Source of the DNA: Hoylesella buccalis ATCC 35310
Lineage (GTDB): Bacteria > Bacteroidota > Bacteroidia > Bacteroidales > Bacteroidaceae
NCBI RefSeq assembly: GCF_000177075.1
Contig: NZ_ADEG01000023.1
Location: 1-36,265 of the forward strand
Direction of reading: 5' to 3'
Length of the DNA: 36,265 nucleotides
Shown one piece after another: positions 14,834 to 24,924 of the stretch (positions are counted from its first letter, which is position 1; each line of letters opens with the position of its first letter). The translations under genes were made by a program, and so were the position numbers. The notes beneath the pieces are model-generated. The model saw only the letters and a program-made list of their open reading frames with translations. It was not told the origin of the DNA and ran no database searches.

Positions 14834-16192
14834 TTACCAATCTTTATTAAATACTCCTTGTTGAACGACATTCTCGCCAAAGAAAGCCTGTGATACCATA
14901 GACATAGCCTCCAGGGATGTACGTGCTCCTGGTTGTAACGCATAAAACATGGTACCACCATATCCTTGAGTTTTTATATTACGATACGCATTTGAGCCAA
15001 GATAATACATGCTGGTACAATTGATAGAAGCCATGATCATTCCTTTTTTGCTCAAACCTGGGTAGTTTTTACTCAAATCGTAATTGCGACCATAATCATG
15101 AATGGCAAAATCAATAAACTCACCTGGTTGTTTTCCCTCAACACTATGTAAAGATTGAGTGCCACTATATACATATACTTCTACCAACTTATCAGGCATT
15201 GCCTTCTTTGTTTCGTAAGCCAGTCGCGATGCGTTATTCTTGTCATTCTCAAAGCCAGGATAATTTCCAGGCTTAGACCACTCATCGTCAAAGAAAACGC
15301 CGTCAAGTTGGTAAGCCTCTACTTTATTTTTAAGTTCTTGAGCAAAATGCTTACAACCTTCATCAGACAGATTGGTCACACCGGCACGGTCGTGATTTCC
15401 TAAAATACCAAGTATCACTTTCATGCCTTTCTGCTGCAATGGTGCAAGATATTTTTCACGGAAATTGAGAACTGCCGAAATATTTTCATTGTTGAAATTG
15501 TAAACCTCATGTGTCTCAGGGTTATAATTGATATTTCCCGAGAAGAGGATTACCTGATCAAAGAAATATTTTCCACTTTTCTCCAACGTGAAACAGAGGT
15601 TGTATAACGGGTTCGCATCATTGATTTCCATACAAGATATTACCTGCAAGCCACCCTCTTTATGACAATTAGGCATCTTTGTAATATCGCGTACAAAGAG
15701 AACAAATTCACCTTTTTCTTCAGAAGCCTTTACGTCTCCTGTTAGCTTCAAAGGAATGGCATACACGCCATTCTTTTGCAATGCCTCATCAGACTTATAG
15801 GCAATTTTAACTGGTGCAGACTTTCTCTCAGCTTTCTTTACATTCACGTTTCCGTCAAACTGTATTAAGTTTTTAGGTAAAGCCTGAATGGTGGTATTGT
15901 GCTTTGCATTATAACGCTCAAGCACCGCAGCATCATAACTCAGCATGAATGCGAGATCTTTCTCTGCAGGTTTAGCCAAGTTTACATAAAAATCCGTTGA
16001 ACCTTGTTCGTTGAACATCAAACTGTCAGCCTGGCTCAATCCGTATTTGTCAGTAATGAAAGCTACACTTTCATTGCTTGTTTCATACATCGCCTCGTCT
16101 ACATGTGCGACATCAATGCTATCGGAGCAAGCGACCGTGAGAACAACCGCCATGGCTGCCACTCCCCATTGTTTAAGATATTTAGTAACCAT
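14834..16192 (-). CDS. Surface endo-beta-N-acetylglucosaminidase, GH18 (BT_3987-like)
   Basis: Lipoprotein enzyme of 452 aa expected to cleave the GlcNAc-GlcNAc core of N-glycans, releasing oligosaccharide at the cell surface. The signal peptide ends in lipobox TVAC (Cys22). A DUF1735-type domain (about 40-175) precedes a GH18 barrel (about 180-450). The catalytic strand LDGVFFDDEW holds Asp297, Asp302 and the acid/base Glu304. The second Asp of the usual DxxDxDxE is Phe300 here, while the assisting Asp two before the Glu is kept. Domain order and neighbours match B. thetaiotaomicron BT_3987, an endoglycosidase active on high-mannose N-glycans. Fine specificity cannot be read from the sequence. 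Confidence 0.9.
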   Translation of the reverse strand: MVTKYLKQWGVAAMAVVLTVACSDSIDVAHVDEAMYETSNESVAFITDKYGLSQADSLMFNEQGSTDFYVNLAKPAEKDLAFMLSYDAAVLERYNAKHNTTIQALPKNLIQFDGNVNVKKAERKSAPVKIAYKSDEALQKNGVYAIPLKLTGDVKASEEKGEFVLFVRDITKMPNCHKEGGLQVISCMEINDANPLYNLCFTLEKSGKYFFDQVILFSGNINYNPETHEVYNFNNENISAVLNFREKYLAPLQQKGMKVILGILGNHDRAGVTNLSDEGCKHFAQELKNKVEAYQLDGVFFDDEWSKPGNYPGFENDKNNASRLAYETKKAMPDKLVEVYVYSGTQSLHSVEGKQPGEFIDFAIHDYGRNYDLSKNYPGLSKKGMIMASINCTSMYYLGSNAYRNIKTQGYGGTMFYALQPGARTSLEAMSMVSQAFFGENVVQQGVFNKDW

Positions 16193-16269
16193 TATAGATT
16201 AAATTTTATAGTTTATTGAGTGCGGAAGGCATTTGGCACACCTTCACGCCTCAATGAAGATTAAAAATG

Positions 16270-17415
16270 TTATTTCTTTTCAGGTAGTGATACCGCTTTC
16301 CACTTTAGTTTATCATTCGCTTTCAAGGTATTACCATTACCCGTGTGGTCTTTAACTTCAAGCGAAGAATTATCATCAAATTTCCAATAAGCAACCAGCC
16401 CTGGTGTCTTGGGGTCAACGGTATAGATATTGCCGGCTATCTGCTCGGGGGTACGGACAACATCCCATACACGCGCCTCTGAAATACAGCCCGACAGCCA
16501 ACGGTTGTCATCATACGATTTTCCAATAAGGAAATTGCGATCAAAACCATTTCCTACAAGATTGGGAACACATTGCATCTTGGTTTCTGCCATCATGCGT
16601 CCGTTGACATACACTTTCATCTCTTGTGTTGCCTGGCTATATGTCATTGCCACATGCTGCCATTTATTAGTTTCTAACTGTAATTTCGCACTGGTGAAGT
16701 TTCCATTGTGGGTTGCAATTTGAATTTGGTTGTCGGGAACACCCGCATCACCAATACGCATCAAGAACGTGCCCTCAATACCCATGACGGTAGAAATAAG
16801 TTTACCAAATTCACGAGGATAGATAAGAGCTTCTAAGGTAACCTCTTTCATTCGGCTCACTCTGTCGGGAGTAGCCCACGGAGAAATCTCGAGATAGTTT
16901 TTCTCTATATCTGCCACCGTATTGATAAGAGCACCTGCACGAAATACGAAGTAATATCTTTTAGCCGTGTTCAGCAGTTCGACGGCATTACTTTCTATCT
17001 CAACCGGTAAAACATAAAGTTTACTTCTGTCCAATCCACCCAAGTTTAGAAAGGAGAATTTGGCTTCTGTACTTTTTATTGCACCTTCGGCTATATTCAT
17101 TTTGTCAACATCCACACGATAACAAGTATCGGGCAAAAGTTCGGCATTGGTATAATAGGCCTGATTGTAGGTGCTTACAAGAGCAGTATTTACATGAGCC
17201 GTCATCGAGACTGCCGTTTGGGCAGGGCGTGCCAATGCTACATGAAACGTCTTGGTCAGCGGTGCGACATTACCTTTTATAATGGTTTCGGCCAACATAG
17301 ATGTTTCATCTATGAAACCTTTGTTGGCAAAATTCTCCTCATCATTATTCTGACAAGCTGCCAACAGAAAAGCCATCGCAGCAAAAGGGATATATTTTAG
17401 AAATATCTTTTTCAT
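16270..17415 (-). CDS. DUF1735 and LamG-domain lipoprotein (BT_3986-like)
   Basis: A 381-aa surface lipoprotein with lipobox LAAC (Cys21) followed by QNNDEEN. The N-terminal part (about 35-150) is DUF1735-like, related to the first domain of the neighbouring endoglycosidase. The C-terminal part (about 185-370) is a concanavalin A-like LamG/laminin-G domain (EVTLEALIYPREF, WQHVAMTYSQ, VYVNGRMMAE, RNFLIGKSYDDNRWLSG and LVAYWKFDD are typical strands). No catalytic motif is seen, so it probably binds the glycan or glycoprotein. It begins six bases after the GH18-like gene and ends 77 bases before the endoglycosidase gene. By order it matches BT_3986. Confidence 0.85.
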   Translation of the reverse strand: MKKIFLKYIPFAAMAFLLAACQNNDEENFANKGFIDETSMLAETIIKGNVAPLTKTFHVALARPAQTAVSMTAHVNTALVSTYNQAYYTNAELLPDTCYRVDVDKMNIAEGAIKSTEAKFSFLNLGGLDRSKLYVLPVEIESNAVELLNTAKRYYFVFRAGALINTVADIEKNYLEISPWATPDRVSRMKEVTLEALIYPREFGKLISTVMGIEGTFLMRIGDAGVPDNQIQIATHNGNFTSAKLQLETNKWQHVAMTYSQATQEMKVYVNGRMMAETKMQCVPNLVGNGFDRNFLIGKSYDDNRWLSGCISEARVWDVVRTPEQIAGNIYTVDPKTPGLVAYWKFDDNSSLEVKDHTGNGNTLKANDKLKWKAVSLPEKK

Positions 17416-17421
17416 GATGTT

Positions 17422-18456
17422 TTATTTTTTTACTGAAGGATTAATAATAGATATAGCCTGACGAACAACCGGATAAGTGAACGCAGCATGGTAATAATCA
17501 TTATTGATGTTACCCAATGCCAAGCCAGCCAACTGGTAACCTTCGCTTGTCATAGCGACAACTCGCGCTGCACCTATGGCTGCAAAAGTCTTCCCCCAAT
17601 AACCTGTCTTTACATCTGCCTTGTCCAACGAGTAGAGGTCTACCATTGGAACGAACTTGTTGGTTGGCACATCATCTGCCATGGCTTTGTTAATCAGATA
17701 ACGTAAAGCGCCCGCGTTAGTAGTACCCTGTGCAGGTATGATGATGTAACTTGCCAGTTTCAACACCGATTTGTCTTTAATAAACGTAGGCATACCCGAC
17801 AACACCAACATCTTATCAGAATGGCGTTCTTTCCAATCTTTAGCTATACCGAGAACATCATTCTCTAAGGCGAGATAAAAGTCTTGCTCCATAGGTGTCA
17901 TATACAGGGGCAGTTGAGCAGAGAAATTCATCACGACACCGTCATAACCATATCGGTCAGCTAAGGACAGGCGATACTGAATGCTGTCAACGAGGAAAGT
18001 ATTTAATTGTAGTTTAAACTCCTTTCCTTTGTTCGCAGGGTCTTCTGAAAACGCTTGTTTCAGCGCATCATAACGCTCAACAAATTGCTTGAAATTGATT
18101 TCATAGAGAGTGCGTGTGCCTTTTTCTTGGCGAAGAGAACGCATGCTCTTGAGTTCGTTGGCCGTAAGACTGTCTGGATGAGTAAGTACGATATAATCCA
18201 AACTATCGGGTACGGCACTTATCAATTGGCCTTGTGATGCAGGCTGTTTGTCTGCATTATCAAACCAACCAAACACAACCTGATGAGGTTGTTGCTTGTA
18301 TTGGAGCAACTGCTGCAGATAAGCAGTATGCATCGTAGGATTTTGTTCTTCGATAGTAGGCTCATTGATGCCAACCGATTCAATATCGGTATCGCAGCTT
18401 GTCAATGAAACAAAAGCTGAAAGGCAAATCATCGAAGATATTTTCTTTATATTCAT
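17422..18456 (-). CDS. GH18-fold lipoprotein without catalytic residues, putative glycan binder
   Basis: A 344-aa lipoprotein (lipobox LTSC, Cys21, then DTDIES). The fold looks like GH18: QVVFGWFDN at the first strand and YGYDGVVMNFSA at the catalytic strand. There the usual DxxDxDxE reads Asp172, Val175, Asn177, Ser179, so both the assisting Asp and the acid/base Glu are gone and the protein should not hydrolyse glycans. It matches the position of BT_3985 between SusD and the LamG protein, so it is probably a surface glycan-binding protein derived from an enzyme. The start at 18456 gives the cleanest signal peptide; in-frame ATGs at 18465 and 18480 are alternatives. Confidence 0.85.
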   Translation of the reverse strand: MNIKKISSMICLSAFVSLTSCDTDIESVGINEPTIEEQNPTMHTAYLQQLLQYKQQPHQVVFGWFDNADKQPASQGQLISAVPDSLDYIVLTHPDSLTANELKSMRSLRQEKGTRTLYEINFKQFVERYDALKQAFSEDPANKGKEFKLQLNTFLVDSIQYRLSLADRYGYDGVVMNFSAQLPLYMTPMEQDFYLALENDVLGIAKDWKERHSDKMLVLSGMPTFIKDKSVLKLASYIIIPAQGTTNAGALRYLINKAMADDVPTNKFVPMVDLYSLDKADVKTGYWGKTFAAIGAARVVAMTSEGYQLAGLALGNINNDYYHAAFTYPVVRQAISIINPSVKK

Positions 18457-18514
18457 AAAATTCATAATACAAAATATCATTAATAAAACATATTAAGTTG
18501 TAGTGTACTTAGGC

Positions 18515-20083
18515 TTAGTTTTTCTTTGCCCACCATACATCAGTAGCCATATTGTCTCTACCGCCCAAAAGTTTTACGCCATCCTTATAATTCTCAAGGT
18601 TGTTGGTACGTTCCTCTTGTGGGTAGTAAATACGACGCGCTCCACGTTTACTGTCTACAATACCGCCACTGTTGTTTACCACTACTGGCATCAAACGGGG
18701 ATATCCTGTACGGCGATATTCTGCCCATGACTCTTGTCCGAGGGGAAAGTTGGCAATCCACTTTTGGGTGATGATGCGTTCGAGGTTCTCTTCCATTTGC
18801 GCATTATCATCCCATGCGATAGTAATAGAAGACATCGGCGCACTTATAGAATTTTGTTCCAGGGGATCAATGTAAGCCGCTGGCGTGCGTGTTGCATCAT
18901 TCAGATAGCTGTCTGCACCTGTGACACCCCACTGCTGAAAACTTAATCTAACGCCCTCATTATAAAGATCCTTAGCTTTACCATTCATATTCCAACCACG
19001 CAAAGCGCCTTCTGCTCGTAAGAATGCGACCTCCGCAACATTCATCAACATGATTTTAGTGTCAATTTTCACATTGTAATTTGAATAAGCATGAGCCTCC
19101 TTACCATCTGGAATAGCAATACCTGTGCGTAAACCATTATACTCATTTTCAAGGTTTTCAAATGTTGTCTTGGTGAACATGGCTGCTCGTCTTGGATCGT
19201 TATATCCGTTCATATAAGATGTAATGTCGGCACTAACGCGCGAATCACCTCCATTATACATATACATCACAACATAAAGTGGATTTTTGGTAGTTGCAAA
19301 TTCTGCATTATCGCCAACAGATGTCATCACACCCACTTCGTGAGCCACAGCTTCTTCCGCATACTTTTTCGCTAATGTTGGGTTCACATTTGCCATACGC
19401 ATCGCTAATCTCAACTTTAACGAGTTTGCATACTTTATCCATTTCTCAACTTTTCCTCCATATATATTGTCTGCATTTGCACTAAAATCACTTGTACGAT
19501 GTGCTGTAAGTTTGGAAATAGCCTCGTCAAGTTCAGAAAGCATGGACTTATACACATCTTCTTGTGTATCGTAAGGTGCTTTTATATCTCCATCTTTACC
19601 TACTTTAGAATAAGGTATTGGTCCATAAGCATCCGTAATACGATGCAAGCTTGCCACCTTCACAATTTCTGCAACAGATGGGATTATGTCGTCTGTTGCA
19701 AGTCGTTTTACCTCATTGTAGTTAATGAAGACCTTTGGAATGATATCATTAAATGGCACGCGTGCCCAATCATTGGCAGGACTATATTGCGCAAAGTTTT
19801 TACCAGCGAATCCTGAATTAGAATCAGCAAAGTATCCTCCATAGCTGCCACCCAAAAGACATTCTGTGAATTGGCAAGTGTTTTCTTGATTTGGAACAAT
19901 CCATGCTTCCAAACTATTCATGGCACCCGCGATGTCGTATGCGTCACGTTGCATCTCTTCTTTTGTCGCGCCATACGGATTACGGTTGAAGTCATCATAC
20001 CCATCAGTACAACCTATGGCTGTCGTAAGAAGCATGCCCGCAGCCAAAGCAGGCATCATTGATTTTATATTATATGTCATCAT
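18515..20083 (-). CDS. SusD-like nutrient-binding outer-membrane lipoprotein
   Basis: Surface lipoprotein of 522 aa that caps the SusC channel and captures glycan. Lipobox AIGC (Cys25) is followed by TDGYDDFNRNPYGATKEEM, typical of the SusD-like_2 group (RagB/SusD family), which is also recognisable by the TPR-like helical N-terminal half and the C-terminal segment ERIITQKWIANFPLGQESWAEYRRTGYPRL. It lies ten bases after the SusC gene and the two are surely co-transcribed. In-frame ATGs at 20080 and 20059 are alternative starts. The ligand is probably N-glycan released by the endoglycosidase, by context only. Confidence 0.94.
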   Translation of the reverse strand: MMTYNIKSMMPALAAGMLLTTAIGCTDGYDDFNRNPYGATKEEMQRDAYDIAGAMNSLEAWIVPNQENTCQFTECLLGGSYGGYFADSNSGFAGKNFAQYSPANDWARVPFNDIIPKVFINYNEVKRLATDDIIPSVAEIVKVASLHRITDAYGPIPYSKVGKDGDIKAPYDTQEDVYKSMLSELDEAISKLTAHRTSDFSANADNIYGGKVEKWIKYANSLKLRLAMRMANVNPTLAKKYAEEAVAHEVGVMTSVGDNAEFATTKNPLYVVMYMYNGGDSRVSADITSYMNGYNDPRRAAMFTKTTFENLENEYNGLRTGIAIPDGKEAHAYSNYNVKIDTKIMLMNVAEVAFLRAEGALRGWNMNGKAKDLYNEGVRLSFQQWGVTGADSYLNDATRTPAAYIDPLEQNSISAPMSSITIAWDDNAQMEENLERIITQKWIANFPLGQESWAEYRRTGYPRLMPVVVNNSGGIVDSKRGARRIYYPQEERTNNLENYKDGVKLLGGRDNMATDVWWAKKN

Positions 20084-20093
20084 TTTAGTCTGA

Positions 20094-23000
20094 TTAGAAA
20101 GTAAGTTTAATATTAAAACCTATATTTCGCGTACTTGGCGTCATAAACTTATCAATTCCTTGATAATAGTTACCAGTAGTGGCTGTAGCCTCGGGGTCGA
20201 AAGGTGCTTTGCAATAGAACATCAGCAGATTACGCCCAACTACAGAAACGCTTAAATCGCCAATTCCAAAAAGAAGGTTTCTCTTGAAGGTATAACCAAT
20301 GTTTGCTTCTTGCAAACGTACATTGGTTGCACTATAAGTGTAATATTGTGGTATGCCGTCTGCTGCTCCAATGGCAGTATACCATGTTTCCGGATTGATG
20401 AAATTCTGTCCGTTGTTAACACTCACATAACCTTTATCACGAGCTGCAGCCGTAGCTTCTGACACTCCGTAATAATCGAGTGCAGCCTGTGTGGCAGAGT
20501 AAGCGATGCCACCGAAACGAGCTGTCACCATGAAGCCAAAATGAAGGTTGTGCCAAGCGAAATCGTTGCGCCACGACATATTACACTTTGGAAGTACCGA
20601 CCCTAATTTTATTTCCTCAACACTTGAGTTCTTATATACCTTGCCAGCAGGATCAACGTAAACCTTCCCCTTGTCATCGCGTTGTATGTCTGCCAACGAA
20701 TACAGGTCTCCCAAGGTTCCGCCCTTCTTTAAGATGAAGTGTGCTGCGCCCAGACCCAGTTGATCAAGTTTATCAAGTGAAATAACGCTGTTGGTTCCCG
20801 GTACATTATATTGGGTAACCAACTCGTTAATCTTGTTTTCGTTCGCACTCAACGTGTAATTACTTTCCCATGAGAAATGTCCCCATTGGTTATTGTAGCC
20901 CAATGCGAACTCCACACCACGGTTGCTTACATCACCCGTCTGTATGTACATTTTACTAAATCCTGACGAGGCAGATATTTTAGGGTCGAATGTCTGGTTA
21001 AAAGTTGATGTGCTGTAATAAGTAACATTCAAATTAAAATGGTCAAAGAGTTTGGTCTGCAAACCAAATTCCCATGAGTTAGTACGTTCGGGTTTTAAGT
21101 CGTATACAGGATAAGCTGTCTGACTGCTCCATTGCTTGTTCGTTTCATCCCATTCGTACATTGGATTCGCATACCAACGCGGGAACGACAAGCCTACACT
21201 TGCAAAAGAAGAACGCAGCTTAAGATAATTGATTTGTTTGGGCAACTTGAAGGTTTCTGACACAATCCACGAACCACCGACCGATGGATAGAAGAATGAT
21301 TTCACGTTGGAGTGAGGCCCTGCCAACATCGAAGGCCAATCGTTACGACCTGTCAGGGTAAGATAATACTGACTCTTCCAGCCCAATTCCATACTTGCGA
21401 ATACAGATTTCGTTTGATCGTGATAGCCGGCGGGTTCTGGCTTTAATTGCGTGCGATCAATCTGTGTAATGGTGAACACGTTGGGAATCAGTTTCTCGCT
21501 TATCGGTCCGCGCACACCCAACAAGTCTTCACACTGGTCTTGCAATGATGCGCCCAGGTTAGCATTCAACGACAACCTGTCTTCAAAGAAGCGCTTGTTT
21601 ACCGTTGCCATCACATCTCCATAAGTCTGACGATTAGTTGTCTTTGAAATGCCATACAGTCCGTTTTCACTTCCCGTGAGCGTCTTGTTGGTAGTAGCGT
21701 AAAAACGCTCATCGTAAGTCGATGCGTTGTGATCAATACGGATACGCGCCGACAAATTGAGCCATGAAGTAACCGCATAGGTTGCGCCAGCATTCATCAT
21801 ATAACGATGTTTCGATGTGGTGCGTGGTGTACGATAATTAATCCAATATGGGTTTTGCCCAACGAATTCACTGATTAAATCACCCCAATTTTGCACATAA
21901 ATACGTCGTTGACTATCATATCGCTCAAACATAGCCATATCTTCGTACGAATTGCCACGAGGATAAAGATAGGCCGTAATCAGAGGGTTGTTGTATACAC
22001 CCTGATTAATCATGTTGCAATCGTTTTGCAAGATAAAACTTGCTCCCAAATCAAGAGTCAATTTATCATTGAGCAGATTAGTGGTGTTACGCGCCGTGAA
22101 ATTATATCGGTTGTAATGGTTGTTGGGCACAATGCCATTAGCATTCAGGGCACTGGCCGACAAGAATGTCTGATTGCGATCCGTTCCTGTTGACAAGGTA
22201 ACAGCCTCTGTTGTCACGATTCCAGTCTTCAGATAATCAGCAACGGGATTGTAACCCTGGTAATTGGCTTCATTGAGCAATTTGCCCCAGCTGTATGAAT
22301 TCGCTCCATTCTCACGAAGCATGGAACCTGTTCCATACCGATTCTGAAAACGCGGCATAGCGAAAGCATCCGACAACTCTGTTGTTTGCGATACCGTAAA
22401 TACGGTTTTGCCCGCTTTTCCTTTCTTGGTGGTAATGACAATGGCACCGTTTGATGCCTTTTCTCCATACAGAGCAGCTGCCGCAGCACCTGTCAAGACC
22501 GACATGCTTTCAATATCTTCGGGGTTAATGTCCGCAATACCCTCAGAAGTACCACGCGAATCAAACTCCTTTCCGCCTTCTCCACCTGCATTGAGCATAG
22601 GAATACCATCTATCACATACAATACGTTGCTTGATTGTGAGATAGAACGCATACCACGCATAACGACCTTAGAAGCGCCGCCAACACCAGACGAAGACGC
22701 ATTGATGTTGACACCCGCTACTTTACCATTTAACGAGTTGATAAAGTTTGCGTCTTTGTTGGTCAGCAAGTCTTCTCCTTTTACTTGCTGTACATTGTAG
22801 CTCAAGGCTTTCTCTTCGCGCTTGATACCCAATGCGGTAACCACCACTTCGTTCAACTCTTTAGAACTTTCTGAAAGGACGGTTTGCGCTGTGATGTCTG
22901 TTGCTTTAAACTCTTTTGTCGCAAAGCCTACATAAGAGAACTCAATCATGCTATTCTTTGCTGCCGACAAAGCGTAGTTGCCATCTATGTCGGTAACGGT

Positions 23001-23459
23001 GGCATTCTTCGTTCCCTTCACTCTCACCGTAACGCCTGGGAGCGATTCGCCATTCTCATCGGTCACTTGCCCTGTCACCTTGATGGTAGCCTGGTCTTGT
23101 GCAGAAGCGCTTACTTTAGCTTTGGGTTTCTCACTAATCAAGATGTGGTGGTCGGTAATGGTGTAATCGACGTTGGTGCCCTTGAAAAGTTCTTGTAAAA
23201 GATCGGACAACTTCATCTTGTTAGAACTTACTTGGACTACCTTCTTCAAATTGATGACATTTTGTCCATAGTCCACTGATTTGTTGGTCTGTTTTTCAAT
23301 AGCAGTAATCAGAGTCTTCAGCGTTGCTTTGCGTTGCTGCAGCTTGATGACTTGATTTTGTGCGAACCCTGCTGATGAAATAAATAACAATGCGCCAACC
23401 AAAAAAGTTTTGCTGAATGGCATCATCGTTAACAGTGATTTTTTAGCCTTAGGTTTCAT
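20094..23459 (-). CDS. SusC-like TonB-dependent transporter with STN signalling domain
   Basis: Outer-membrane glycan importer of 1121 aa. In order: signal peptide (about 1-33, ending GFAQ), STN domain (about 40-112), a carboxypeptidase-D-like regulatory domain (about 127-213, VTGQVTDENGESLPGVTVRV), plug domain (about 213-350, with VLYVIDGIPML), and a 22-strand barrel ending in the aromatic C-terminus FNIKLTF. The STN domain marks the class of transporter that signals across the periplasm to a FecR-type anti-sigma factor, and such a gene lies directly upstream. The 116-base gap before it, with no TAnnTTTG motif, suggests a promoter recognised by the ECF sigma factor rather than the primary one. 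Confidence 0.96.
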   Translation of the reverse strand: MKPKAKKSLLTMMPFSKTFLVGALLFISSAGFAQNQVIKLQQRKATLKTLITAIEKQTNKSVDYGQNVINLKKVVQVSSNKMKLSDLLQELFKGTNVDYTITDHHILISEKPKAKVSASAQDQATIKVTGQVTDENGESLPGVTVRVKGTKNATVTDIDGNYALSAAKNSMIEFSYVGFATKEFKATDITAQTVLSESSKELNEVVVTALGIKREEKALSYNVQQVKGEDLLTNKDANFINSLNGKVAGVNINASSSGVGGASKVVMRGMRSISQSSNVLYVIDGIPMLNAGGEGGKEFDSRGTSEGIADINPEDIESMSVLTGAAAAALYGEKASNGAIVITTKKGKAGKTVFTVSQTTELSDAFAMPRFQNRYGTGSMLRENGANSYSWGKLLNEANYQGYNPVADYLKTGIVTTEAVTLSTGTDRNQTFLSASALNANGIVPNNHYNRYNFTARNTTNLLNDKLTLDLGASFILQNDCNMINQGVYNNPLITAYLYPRGNSYEDMAMFERYDSQRRIYVQNWGDLISEFVGQNPYWINYRTPRTTSKHRYMMNAGATYAVTSWLNLSARIRIDHNASTYDERFYATTNKTLTGSENGLYGISKTTNRQTYGDVMATVNKRFFEDRLSLNANLGASLQDQCEDLLGVRGPISEKLIPNVFTITQIDRTQLKPEPAGYHDQTKSVFASMELGWKSQYYLTLTGRNDWPSMLAGPHSNVKSFFYPSVGGSWIVSETFKLPKQINYLKLRSSFASVGLSFPRWYANPMYEWDETNKQWSSQTAYPVYDLKPERTNSWEFGLQTKLFDHFNLNVTYYSTSTFNQTFDPKISASSGFSKMYIQTGDVSNRGVEFALGYNNQWGHFSWESNYTLSANENKINELVTQYNVPGTNSVISLDKLDQLGLGAAHFILKKGGTLGDLYSLADIQRDDKGKVYVDPAGKVYKNSSVEEIKLGSVLPKCNMSWRNDFAWHNLHFGFMVTARFGGIAYSATQAALDYYGVSEATAAARDKGYVSVNNGQNFINPETWYTAIGAADGIPQYYTYSATNVRLQEANIGYTFKRNLLFGIGDLSVSVVGRNLLMFYCKAPFDPEATATTGNYYQGIDKFMTPSTRNIGFNIKLTF

Positions 23460-23575
23460 TACTTTGTGTAAATAAAATAAATTGATAGTTTTAATATAGA
23501 TTCGTTAATCGTGCGCATCCGTGATTGCTCTTCATGCCATCACCCCGATGCAGCCTCAATATTCACATATTATTA

Positions 23576-24598
23576 TTACATATTGCCAGCCTTGTGTCCT
23601 CCTTTCTTCACATTAAGTGTAATTGTATGTTGTTGATGAATATAATCTAAGTTTCCAGATATTTTCGTTAGCACTTTCATCACGTCGTCAATACCTTCAT
23701 CTGCCCTGAAAGCCATGGTGAATTGCTGTGACAAATCAACCGCCGGAGTGGTCTTGATACAGACGTTGTATCGACGCTGCAAATCGGCAATAATCACTTT
23801 CAAGGGCGTTTGGTCGAACAACAATTTACCATCCATCCATTGATTGTACTTTCCGCTGTCCACGCTACGCTTCGTCATTTTACCGCTGATGCGATTGTAC
23901 ACCGCCTGCTCATCGGGCAACAGCGTCATGGCGATTTTGTCTTCATAAACTTTTACCTTTCCTTGTTCCAAGGTTGTGGTAACCAGTTCGTCGGCAGGGT
24001 AGGCCTTCACGTTAAAATGAGTCCCCAGTACTTTGACCTTCAAATTGCCCACATGTACGATAAAAGGCTGACTGCTATTTTTAGCAACGTCAAAATGAGC
24101 CTCTCCGTCTAAGTAGACATCACGCCGAGAGAACAAACGACTAAAGCGTTGGGGATAAAACAAAGAAGAACCTGCGTTGAGGCGTACCTGGGTTCCATCG
24201 GACAAACGCACGACTTTAGTTTGCCCGTTTTCCACATGACATTCAGTGAGCATGGCTTGAGAAGCCATCTGGTTAGAAGCCACAAACCAAGTGCCCAGAC
24301 ATAAAGCAACGGGTAAGAAGATAACAGCAGCATACTTCAATACCTTCAAACGAATTTGGCGAGCACGTTCCTGATGCCCGTGATGAGAACGAAGAGCTTG
24401 ATTTCGCAGAACCGATTGCGACATGGCATCGGCATTCATCACGTCATCGGTTTCATCCCAAACGCGTTTCAAGGCTTCGTTTTTCACCCCTCTGTCGGCC
24501 TCGTCAATGAGCCACGCCATCACTTGTTGGCGATAGCGAGACGGAATCAGTCCATCTGCAAAATATCTAATGATTTTGTATGCGGTTTCCTTGTTCAT
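23576..24598 (-). CDS. FecR-type anti-sigma factor
   Basis: Inner-membrane signal transducer of 340 aa. The cytoplasmic N-terminal region (about 1-80) binds the sigma factor, one membrane helix spans about 85-107 (LKYAAVIFLPVALCLGTWFV), the FecR domain follows (about 115-215, VVRLSDGTQVRLNAGSSL), and a DUF4974-type C-terminal domain contacts the STN of the transporter (about 255-330, LLFDQTPLKVIIADLQRRY). It is encoded just before the SusC gene. The cognate sigma gene is divergent, 739 bases away, which is less usual than the same-strand sigma-FecR order. Confidence 0.95.
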   Translation of the reverse strand: MNKETAYKIIRYFADGLIPSRYRQQVMAWLIDEADRGVKNEALKRVWDETDDVMNADAMSQSVLRNQALRSHHGHQERARQIRLKVLKYAAVIFLPVALCLGTWFVASNQMASQAMLTECHVENGQTKVVRLSDGTQVRLNAGSSLFYPQRFSRLFSRRDVYLDGEAHFDVAKNSSQPFIVHVGNLKVKVLGTHFNVKAYPADELVTTTLEQGKVKVYEDKIAMTLLPDEQAVYNRISGKMTKRSVDSGKYNQWMDGKLLFDQTPLKVIIADLQRRYNVCIKTTPAVDLSQQFTMAFRADEGIDDVMKVLTKISGNLDYIHQQHTITLNVKKGGHKAGNM

Positions 24599-24924
24599 GA
24601 TTTAGGGTTTTACTCAATAGACAATGATAACGGTCAATACACGCAGTTAAAAGATGTTAAACAGTGATTTGTCGATAAACTACAGCCTTTCTGTACCACA
24701 AAAGGGTGCTTCTTGTGTAGGTAAAAACTGACCATCAGAATGGTAACTCATTTGATTTTTTTTTGACAAAGAGCCTCTTCATATTTTGCGTATTTGCAAA
24801 CAGCTGCTCATTTGGTCGCAAATTCGACAAGCATTCGCAATTTTTGTATTTGTCTATCAATCAATGTATTGCAAGTTTTGTGGGCGATTTTAGGCTTTCG
24901 TTTCACCACCTTTTAAGGCAAAAG

